In this document: positions 8,555 to 15,698 of the stretch, one piece after another
Position numbering within the stretch: the stretch's first letter is position 1
How the letters are laid out: each line of letters begins with the position of its first letter
Source of the DNA: an uncultured Flavobacteriaceae bacterium
GTDB taxonomy: Bacteria > Bacteroidota > Bacteroidia > Flavobacteriales > Flavobacteriaceae
Assembly: GCA_947486785.1 (NCBI GenBank)
Contig: CANKUU010000017.1
Location: 1 to 64,000, forward strand
Length of the DNA: 64,000 bases
Reading direction: 5' to 3'
The notes under the pieces: generated by a model
What the model was told of the DNA's origin: nothing
The model's database searches: none
Seen by the model: the letters and a program-made list of their open reading frames with translations, nothing else
Position numbers and translations under genes: made by a program

Positions 8555-8683
8555 TTAAAAAATACCAACAGCCCAAAGAATAATAGATACAGATACAGAA
8601 AGCAAAACGCCAACCAATAGTATCACCATTACACTTAGAAATCCGTTCAAAAATTTAGTACCCGATGTAATTTCTTGTTCCAT
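8555..8683 (-). CDS. 42-residue single-span membrane protein, function unknown
   Basis: This short gene starts with ATG at 8683 and encodes MEQEITSGTKFLNGFLSVM followed by a strongly hydrophobic stretch ending in WAVGIF. The N-terminal ~14 residues are polar. Residues ~15-42 would span the membrane once. An ideal intrinsic terminator follows 66 bp downstream, and the frame is clean in otherwise AT-rich spacer DNA. I recognise no family. It could be a small membrane regulator or accessory subunit. No partner gene is adjacent: the neighbours are the duplicated M60 unit and a dead transporter gene. Confidence 0.6.
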   Translation of the reverse strand: MEQEITSGTKFLNGFLSVMVILLVGVLLSVSVSIILWAVGIF

Positions 8684-8833
8684 TTTTATATAGTTTTTTT
8701 CAATCTACAAATTTACTGGCAAATAGCTCAAGTTTTAAAGCTTTATTTCGACTAACTGTCTCATTCGTAGTATTTTCTGCTGCTGTATTGTCGATTTAGT
8801 CGACAACATGTGAGTTATTCATTCAATATGATG

Positions 8834-9497
8834 CTATTTTTTACTACTTAGTTTTCTGCTCAATTCTTCTAGGGTACAACCTTTAGTTTCGGGCATTATA
8901 AACAAAACAAAGAGTAATTGTAAAACCATTATGCTCGAAAAGAAAATAAAAATTGGTCAAGGATTTTCGTTAAATATCCCATGATCTTTATTTAGAAAAA
9001 TTGGTGCAATAAGGGTTATAATTGCAGTAGAAACCCAATACGTACCTGCCCCTAAGATTGACCAATAGTCCTAACTTTTTGCAGGAAATATTTCTGAAAT
9101 ATATATGGATGCTGCTATAGAAGAGGCACCAACACCAAGACCTCCGATAAATCTAAAGAATGAAAATAAATAGGGGTCATTAGCTACGGCTGTGCCCATT
9201 GCCGAAGTGGTATAAAGTAAACCTATACAAAAGAGTGTTTTTTTTCTTCCAAATTTTTCACAAGGTATAGCGTCCAAGTAACGATCGGGCTACCGAAACC
9301 CAAAGCGCCAAGGACAGTGTAATAGTACCGTGAAACCATGGTGAGGTTTGCCAAAGATCTTTTATTGGTAAGTTCGCGCCGCGTATTACAACAGTATCAA
9401 ATCCAAATAAAAAACCAGATAAGGATGCGGTTAAAGCAATTCGAAAAATTTTAGAATTTATACGGTTTTGGTGTTGTGCTAAAATAAATCTAACCAA
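8834..9497 (-). pseudogene. Sugar-porter (MFS) transporter, internally deleted and frameshifted
   Basis: The minus strand encodes an MFS sugar-porter start (IFRIALTASLSGFLFGFDTV, then GANLPIKDLWQTSPWFHG) and, after a frameshift near 9260-9280, EKFGRKKTLFCIGLLYTTS. The first third ends at the TM4 signature YISEIFPAK. It is joined directly to sequence expected just before TM10 (VRTIGQS, LGAGTYWVSTAIITLIAP) and to the family's C-terminal MPETKGCTLEELSRKL. TM5-TM9 are missing, and single-base shifts plus an in-frame stop (near 8958) break the rest. Total length is about 220 codons against ~450-500 for the family. The protein would once have imported a sugar. It cannot do so now. Confidence 0.8.
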
Positions 9498-9732
9498 AAA
9501 AAATATTGAGAAATAAGTTCTCAATTGTGAATACATTGGTTTAAAATATGTTTGCTGCAACCACTTTGTTTTTCTTTAACTAGAAATTTTTTTCGCTTTT
9601 TCGATGAGCTAATCGCGAAATGACTTTTTTTAAGGCGAAGGATTTTGTTGTTTTAGCAGTTATGCCTTAGTAAGATAAAGAAGTAAAAAAGGAACTATTT
9701 TCAATAAAGTAGTTTTGCAATACTATAATTAG

Positions 9733-10968
9733 CTATAACCATGTACTTAAGTAAGTAGTAATTTGAATGCTTGCTCCTTTGTTTTTAGAAATATAAGAAG
9801 CGTTAACTTCTCCTGTTTTATTTAAAAAATGAGGTTGTTTTATAAATTTATCAAACAGTTCGTTAAAGCTTTTAAGGTCTTTAATTGGAAAAACACCGTT
9901 TTTTTTAACTAAATCTTCAGCCTCTTTAAACCCTTTATAATTAGGGCCTATTAGTACAGGAATACCAAAAACAGCAGGTTCTAAAATATTGTGGAGGCCA
10001 GTTGAAAATGCGCCCCCAACATAAGCGAAATCTGCATAACTATAAATTTTTGTCAATAAACCGATATGGTCAATTATTAACACGTCAAAGTCAGAAACAG
10101 TTTGCTCATTTAATTTAGAAAAGAGTAGCGTTTTTTTTGAAATTGAACTTTGGAGGTTTAAAATTTTTTCTGGTTTAATGGTATGCGGAGCAATTACAAA
10201 TTTTAAATTATAAGTTGTAGCATTAATGAAATTTATTAAAATAGCTTCGTCTTCTGGCCAAGTACTTCCTGCAACAAAGCATTGCTGATCTTTTTTAAAT
10301 TGATGCATAAACGCAAGGGTATTGTCTCTGTTTAAAATTTCAGATACTCGGTCTAGTCTTGTGTCTCCACTAATAGTAGTATGGTTAATATTAATTGTAG
10401 CTAATAGTTCTGCAGAATTTTTATCTTGAACAAATATTTGGGTAAAGCATTTAAGTTTTTTTTTCAAAAAAGCGCCATAGCTCTTAAAGTAAATTTGTTT
10501 CTCATTAAAAATTGCCGATACTAAAATGGTAGGTATTTGTTTTTGACTTAAAACCTTTAAGTAGTTAGGCCAAATCTCATACTTTACAAAAATGGCTAGC
10601 TTTGGGTTGACAGTAGCTATAAATTGTTGCGCATTTTTTAGGGTATCGAACGGAAGATAGGTTACTAAATCTGCGATTGGTGTATTTTTTTTAACCTCAT
10701 AGCCTGACGGTGAGAAAAAAGTAATCAAAATTTTATAAGAAGGAAATTGTCTTTTTAAATTTTCAATAATAGGTAGCCCTTGTTCAAACTCACCTAAAGA
10801 TGCTGCATGCATCCAGATAACATCATTTTTTTCTGTAAACGCTGTTGCTAATTGTTGGTGAGTATTTTTTCTTCCATCCACAAAAAGCTTCAGTTTAGCA
10901 TTTACAAGTGCTCCTGCTTTTACGATTTGCCAAGCAATATATGTTAATAGGTTGTATGCAAAATCCAA
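9733..10968 (-). CDS. kdtA: 3-deoxy-D-manno-octulosonic acid (Kdo) transferase
   Basis: A 411-residue GT30-family enzyme that transfers Kdo from CMP-Kdo to lipid A precursors at the inner face of the cytoplasmic membrane, an essential step in lipopolysaccharide core assembly. Visible features are an N-terminal hydrophobic anchor (residues 1-25), the motif HAASLGEFEQGLPII with the expected catalytic Glu60, ITFFSPSGYE in the N-terminal Rossmann-like half, and a C-terminal GT-B domain with AYVGGAFSTGLHNILEPA. Length is typical. It is divergent from the DegT aminotransferase gene across a 103-bp spacer, and a galE follows that gene, so envelope-sugar genes cluster here. Confidence 0.93.
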   Translation of the reverse strand: MDFAYNLLTYIAWQIVKAGALVNAKLKLFVDGRKNTHQQLATAFTEKNDVIWMHAASLGEFEQGLPIIENLKRQFPSYKILITFFSPSGYEVKKNTPIADLVTYLPFDTLKNAQQFIATVNPKLAIFVKYEIWPNYLKVLSQKQIPTILVSAIFNEKQIYFKSYGAFLKKKLKCFTQIFVQDKNSAELLATININHTTISGDTRLDRVSEILNRDNTLAFMHQFKKDQQCFVAGSTWPEDEAILINFINATTYNLKFVIAPHTIKPEKILNLQSSISKKTLLFSKLNEQTVSDFDVLIIDHIGLLTKIYSYADFAYVGGAFSTGLHNILEPAVFGIPVLIGPNYKGFKEAEDLVKKNGVFPIKDLKSFNELFDKFIKQPHFLNKTGEVNASYISKNKGASIQITTYLSTWL

Positions 10969-11071
10969 ATCAAATTTATTTATTGTAAAAATACGTTTCT
11001 TTCAAATAATATCATTGCTAGGCGTTTTGTATTTTTGTTTGTAAATTCTATCTGAAATAAATTTTACACGT

Positions 11072-12226
11072 ATGAAAAAAATTCAAATGGTCGATCTTAA
11101 TGGCCAATATCAAGCCATCAAAGAGCAGGTAAATAGTTCAATAAATAATATCTTAGAAACTTCGGCCTTTATAAATGGATCTGATGTAAAAGAGTTTCAA
11201 AAAGAATTAGAAGCATATTTGGGGGTTAAGCATGTAATACCATGTGCAAATGGTACTGATGCACTTCAAATTGCGATGATGGGTTTAGGCTTACAACCGG
11301 GTGATGAAGTGATTACCGCCGATTTTACTTTTGCAGCAACTGTAGAAGTAATTGCGTTGTTGCAACTAACTCCAGTTTTGGTTGATGTAGATCCAGATAC
11401 TTTTAATATAGACATTGCGGCAGTTGAAAAAGCAATCACCCCTAAAACTAAGGCAATCGTACCAGTACATTTGTTTGGTCAATGTGCTAATATGGAAGCA
11501 TTGTTAGCCCTCGGAAAAAAGCATGATATTTTTATTGTTGAAGATAACGCGCAGGCTATTGGTGCAAACTACACCTATGCAGATGGCAGAAAACAAAAAG
11601 CAGGAACAATTGGTGATGTGGGTTCAACCTCGTTTTTTCCATCGAAAAATTTAGGTTGTTATGGTGATGGCGGTGCTATTTTCACTAATAATGATGAACT
11701 GGCGCATGTGCTTCGAGGTATCGTAAATCACGGTATGTATGTTCGTTATCATCATGATGTTGTAGGTGTTAATTCGCGTCTCGATTCTATTCAAGCGGCT
11801 GTCTTAAGGGCAAAATTACCTCATTTAGATGCTTATTGTGATGCAAGAAGAACAGCGGCTCGCAAATATTCTAAGGCATTTGAAAATCAAAAGCATATTG
11901 TGGTTCCAAAAACTGTAAATGGTTGTAAAGGTATATGCGATACTTGTGATTGTCATGTTTTTCATCAGTATACGCTAAAGATTACTAATGGTAAGCGAGA
12001 TGCTTTGGCAGAACATCTTACTAAAAAAGGTATTCCTTTTGGTATTTATTACCCGATTCCGCTTCACCTGCAAAAGGCATACTTAGATGATAGATATAAA
12101 GAGGAAAATTTTTCAGTTACCAATCAACTCGTTAAAGAGGTAATTTCGTTGCCAATGCATACAGAGTTAGATGATGAGCAGATTAGTTACATTACAACTA
12201 CCGTTCTTGAATTTGTAAACAATTAA
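11072..12226 (+). CDS. DegT/DnrJ/EryC1/StrS-family sugar aminotransferase
   Basis: A 384-residue PLP-dependent aminotransferase of the type that makes amino sugars for surface polysaccharides. The Schiff-base lysine is K192 in SFFPSKNLGCYGDGGA. Upstream are the cofactor-binding ANGTDALQIAMMGLGL segment and VEDNAQAIGA. A cysteine-rich insert (CKGICDTCDC) precedes VFHQYTL near residue 285, a feature I associate with flavobacterial members. The gene is followed 56 bp later by galE and may be cotranscribed with it. The natural substrate is probably a nucleotide-linked keto sugar; which one cannot be read from the sequence. Confidence 0.88.
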   Translation: MKKIQMVDLNGQYQAIKEQVNSSINNILETSAFINGSDVKEFQKELEAYLGVKHVIPCANGTDALQIAMMGLGLQPGDEVITADFTFAATVEVIALLQLTPVLVDVDPDTFNIDIAAVEKAITPKTKAIVPVHLFGQCANMEALLALGKKHDIFIVEDNAQAIGANYTYADGRKQKAGTIGDVGSTSFFPSKNLGCYGDGGAIFTNNDELAHVLRGIVNHGMYVRYHHDVVGVNSRLDSIQAAVLRAKLPHLDAYCDARRTAARKYSKAFENQKHIVVPKTVNGCKGICDTCDCHVFHQYTLKITNGKRDALAEHLTKKGIPFGIYYPIPLHLQKAYLDDRYKEENFSVTNQLVKEVISLPMHTELDDEQISYITTTVLEFVNN

Positions 12227-12282
12227 GATTTATTTAGGTTGTATTTTGGCACCTTTTTTTAGTAAAAATAATATAATTAAAA

Positions 12283-13299
12283 ATGAAAATTCTCGTAACA
12301 GGTGGTTTAGGTTTTATAGGTTCTCATACGGTTGTGGAGTTACAAAATGAGGGTTTTGAAGTAGTGGTTATTGATGATTGTTCTAATTCGTCTAAAGACG
12401 TTTTAAAGGGGATTACAAAAATTACAGGTAAAGCCCCACTTTTTGAAAATATAGATTTAAAGGAAAAAGATAAGGTTGAAGATTTTTTTAAAAGACATCA
12501 AGATATACAAGGCGTTATTCATTTTGCCGCATCAAAAGCAGTAGGGGAGAGTGTAGAAAAACCTCTTTTATACTACGAGAATAATTTGGGTACACTTGTT
12601 TATATTTTAAAAGAGCTAGTAAAAAAGAATAAGGCTAGTTTTATCTTTAGTTCATCATGTACAGTATATGGTCAGGCTGATGAAATGCCTATTACTGAAA
12701 GTGCGCCCATCAAGCCTGCCGAATCTCCTTATGGAAATACCAAACAAATAGGTGAAGAAATCATTTTTGATACCTGTAAAGTAACCCCTAGCTTAAATGC
12801 GATTGCCTTAAGGTATTTTAATCCCATGGGAGCTCATCCATCAAACGAAATTGGTGAATTACCTACAGGAGTGCCGCAGAATTTAGTGCCTTTTATAACT
12901 CAAACAGGAATAGGGTTAAGAGAGCAGCTTTCTGTTTTTGGAGACGACTACCCTACCCCTGATGGTACGGCCGTACGTGATTATATATATGTAGTAGATT
13001 TGGCTAAGGCTCATGTAATTGCTTTAAAACGCTTGTTAGAAAATAGAAATGTAACCAATTACGAAGTTTTTAATGTTGGTACAGGTAAAGGGAGTAGTGT
13101 TCTAGAAGTTATTCAGAGTTTTGAGCGTGTTTCTGGTAAAAAGTTGAATTATAAATTTGTAGCCCGAAGAGCAGGCGATATAACATCGGCCTATGCAAAT
13201 ACAACCAAAGCAAATGACGATTTAGGTTGGAAATCTGAATACACCCTTGATGAAGCAATGAAGTCTGCATGGAACTGGGAGCAGAAAATAAGAAAGTAG
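12283..13299 (+). CDS. galE: UDP-glucose 4-epimerase
   Basis: A 338-residue extended short-chain dehydrogenase that interconverts UDP-glucose and UDP-galactose (or the N-acetyl forms) for polysaccharide synthesis. The NAD-binding GGLGFIGSH is at residues 7-15, the SSSCTVYG strand at 123-130, and the catalytic Tyr150 and Lys154 are in SPYGNTK. Later blocks RYFNPMGAHPS, GTAVRDYIYVVDLA and NVGTGKG are all characteristic of GalE. Length is standard. It lies 56 bp after the aminotransferase gene on the same strand. Confidence 0.93.
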   Translation: MKILVTGGLGFIGSHTVVELQNEGFEVVVIDDCSNSSKDVLKGITKITGKAPLFENIDLKEKDKVEDFFKRHQDIQGVIHFAASKAVGESVEKPLLYYENNLGTLVYILKELVKKNKASFIFSSSCTVYGQADEMPITESAPIKPAESPYGNTKQIGEEIIFDTCKVTPSLNAIALRYFNPMGAHPSNEIGELPTGVPQNLVPFITQTGIGLREQLSVFGDDYPTPDGTAVRDYIYVVDLAKAHVIALKRLLENRNVTNYEVFNVGTGKGSSVLEVIQSFERVSGKKLNYKFVARRAGDITSAYANTTKANDDLGWKSEYTLDEAMKSAWNWEQKIRK

Positions 13300-13386
13300 A
13301 TCTAGCTAACTATTGAAATACATGAAATTACCCAAAAAAATACATACGGTACTTTTTGGTGATTTTGATTAAAAACAAAGCAAACA

Positions 13387-14661
13387 ATGAAAAAATTCAT
13401 CCTCTTTATAGTGTTCTTGTATAGTTTGTCGATTGCCGCTCAAAATACCTATCTGCATTGTGGTGCTATTTTAGATACGCAAACAGGTAAAAAAAGGTCT
13501 GAGATGACGATTGTAGTTTTTCAAAATAAGATTCAACGTATTTTAAAAGGCTATGCGAAAGAGACAAGCGCAGATAAAGTTATCGACTTAAAAAATAAGA
13601 CTGTTTTACCTGGTCTTATAGATATGCATGTGCATCTCGAGTCTGAATTTGGCCCTAAGGTTTATGTAAAAAGGTTCACTAATAACGAGGCTGATATTGC
13701 TTTTGAGTCAGCGCTTTATGCCAATACTACACTGATGGCTGGTTTTACTACAGTTAGAGATTTAGGGGGTACAGGGGTTAATATTTCTTTGCGAAATGCT
13801 GTAAATAAAGGCTATGTAAATGGGCCAAGAATAGTTACCTCTGGTAAGGCATTAGCATCAACTGGTGGGCATGCAGACCCAACAAACGGAATGAAGAGTG
13901 ATTTAATGGGTGATCCAGGCCCTAAAGAAGGTGTTGTTAATTCGCCAGCAGATGGCAAAAAAGCCGTTCGTCAACGATATAAGAACGGTGCAGATGTGAT
14001 AAAAATTACCGCTACTGGCGGTGTGTTAAGTGTTGCGAAAAATGGTCATAATCCTCAATTTACGCTTGAAGAAATAGAAGCTATAACCAGTACGGCTAAA
14101 AATTATGGTATGTCAGTTGCTGCCCATGCACATGGTGATGAGGGTATGAAAATTGCTATTATTGGGGGAGTCAACACCATTGAGCACGGCTCATTTATGA
14201 GCGAAGAAACAATGGCTTTAATGATAAAACATAATTGTTACCTAATACCTACCATAAGTGCGGGCAGGCAAGTAGCCGAGAAAGCGCTACAACCTGGTTT
14301 TTTTCCGCCGGTAGTTGCTAGAAAGGCATTAGAAATTGGGCCAAAACATCAAAAAACAATGGCAATTGCATATAAGAAAGGTGTGCCTATGGGTTTTGGT
14401 ACTGATGCAGGAGTTTTTCCACACGGAAAAAACGCTATTGAGTTTAGCTATTTACTAGAAGCAGGAATACCTTTAAAAGAATCTTTGAAAGCTGCAACTG
14501 TAACAAACGCAATGCTTTTAGGAATGGAGAAGGAGATTGGGCAATTAAAAGAAGGATTTTTGGCAGATATAATAGCTGTTGAGGGTAATCCGTTAAAAGA
14601 TGCGAAAATTTTGGAAAATGTTACTTTCGTTATGAAAGATGGCGTTGTTTATAAGCAATAA
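13387..14661 (+). CDS. Exported metal-dependent amidohydrolase (imidazolonepropionase-like)
   Basis: A 424-residue protein with an N-terminal signal peptide (cleavage near SIAAQN), so it acts in the periplasm or outside the cell. The amidohydrolase fold is clear: metal ligands H81 and H83 in LIDMHVHLE, a likely carboxylated Lys206 in VIKITATGG, H247/H249 in AHAHGDEG, H267 in TIEHGSF, and the aspartate in GFGTDAG. The family includes prolidases, imidazolonepropionases and cyclic-imide hydrolases. Exported relatives often hydrolyse Xaa-Pro dipeptides, but the substrate is not determinable here. The gene stands alone, 87 bp after galE. Confidence 0.85.
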   Translation: MKKFILFIVFLYSLSIAAQNTYLHCGAILDTQTGKKRSEMTIVVFQNKIQRILKGYAKETSADKVIDLKNKTVLPGLIDMHVHLESEFGPKVYVKRFTNNEADIAFESALYANTTLMAGFTTVRDLGGTGVNISLRNAVNKGYVNGPRIVTSGKALASTGGHADPTNGMKSDLMGDPGPKEGVVNSPADGKKAVRQRYKNGADVIKITATGGVLSVAKNGHNPQFTLEEIEAITSTAKNYGMSVAAHAHGDEGMKIAIIGGVNTIEHGSFMSEETMALMIKHNCYLIPTISAGRQVAEKALQPGFFPPVVARKALEIGPKHQKTMAIAYKKGVPMGFGTDAGVFPHGKNAIEFSYLLEAGIPLKESLKAATVTNAMLLGMEKEIGQLKEGFLADIIAVEGNPLKDAKILENVTFVMKDGVVYKQ

Positions 14662-14701
14662 CTTCAAAACCTGAAGTTGCTAATTTTAAGATTATTTAGG
14701 T

Positions 14702-15058
14702 ATGTCTTCAGAATTTTCAGAAAGTGTGTTGCTTCTTAACACAGCCGAAGAAGAGCTTCTTTTTACTGAACTAGTACGTCAATTAATAAAGGATTTTGCC
14801 TTAGCCAACGTTGATGTAGCTATTAATTGCGAGCTAATTACCGCAAAACAGTTAAAGGTGATTTTGCATGAGAAAATTTACTATTTAATTTTAGAGCAAT
14901 TCGCTAGTTACCTGAATCTTCTATATATAATTGATGTACCCGAAAAAGCTTTAAGAAGCTTAAAGATTACCGATGTAGTAGGAGTTGCAGAGCAAGTCAC
15001 TTTTTTAGTCTTGCAACGAGAGTTTCAAAAGGTTCGTTTGAAGAAGAAATACTCATAA
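14702..15058 (+). CDS. Conserved hypothetical protein, 118 residues
   Basis: A cytoplasmic-looking, mostly helical protein with no signal peptide or membrane span. It starts with ATG 40 bp after the amidohydrolase gene and ends in a basic VRLKKKYS tail. I recognise no catalytic motif. It ends 6 bp before the convergent barrel-protein gene. Codon use resembles the neighbours, and it is probably a lineage-specific flavobacterial protein. Confidence 0.65.
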   Translation: MSSEFSESVLLLNTAEEELLFTELVRQLIKDFALANVDVAINCELITAKQLKVILHEKIYYLILEQFASYLNLLYIIDVPEKALRSLKITDVVGVAEQVTFLVLQREFQKVRLKKKYS

Positions 15059-15064
15059 TACAAT

Positions 15065-15598
15065 TTAAAAATATAACCTTACAAATGGAGCCCAAGCATT
15101 TAGGTAAATACTATTTTCATTATTATGAAGTAAATTATACCTAATACCTAAAGTAGCAAATTGAGTGTTATACCCCAATCCTACAAAAAAGGATGGCGAC
15201 CAAAAATCATTTTTTAAAGGCAGACCTGTAGCGTTAATTGAAGCGTTAACCCGAAGCTGTTCATACTCTCCAGAGAGTTGAAGTTGGTCAATGGGGTTTA
15301 TAAGTAAAATTGCACTTGGCCCATACGCCCAGTATTTTTGATTAGAACTTTTAAAATAGTTTAAGTTTAAGCCAACACCTGCGCTTATGTAGTTGTTAAA
15401 ATCGTAAATAGCACTTGGCGAAATATTGGCGTTAAAATTTCCATTTGAAAATCCAAGACCAACCCCTCCTCCATAACGAACTTTATTCCAAAAATCACCC
15501 TTTTTGGCCTGATTTTGAGCAAGGCATGCTGCAAATCCAAAAAGAACTAAAACCCAAAAAGAAAATTTTTGAGAGTTTAAAATGGTTTTTTTTATCAT
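15065..15598 (-). CDS. Small outer-membrane beta-barrel-like protein
   Basis: A 177-residue exported protein. I chose the ATG at 15598 (MIKKTILNSQKF) because it places a normal signal peptide ending near CLAQNQAKKG. The upstream in-frame ATG at 15625 would add a polar MYYRKKSSF. After the signal come alternating amphipathic strands rich in Tyr, Gly and Asn (for example YNTQFATLGIRYNLLHN), and it ends with a phenylalanine (RLYF), as outer-membrane barrels do. It lies divergent to sucA; similar proteins are sometimes mislabelled as ketoglutarate decarboxylase because of that position. Function unknown. Confidence 0.7.
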   Translation of the reverse strand: MIKKTILNSQKFSFWVLVLFGFAACLAQNQAKKGDFWNKVRYGGGVGLGFSNGNFNANISPSAIYDFNNYISAGVGLNLNYFKSSNQKYWAYGPSAILLINPIDQLQLSGEYEQLRVNASINATGLPLKNDFWSPSFFVGLGYNTQFATLGIRYNLLHNNENSIYLNAWAPFVRLYF

Positions 15599-15698
15599 AA
15601 AACTGCTTTTTTTTCGATAATACACTCTAAGATACAGCTAGAAATGTGAAATGTCGTATTTTTACGTCAAATTTATTCCAAGTACAGAGATAATTTTT

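Noticed and set aside
15651-15698. Upstream ATG as the start of sucA
   Set aside because: The 16 extra residues are unlike E1 N-termini. The internal ATG at 15699 starts the conserved sequence.
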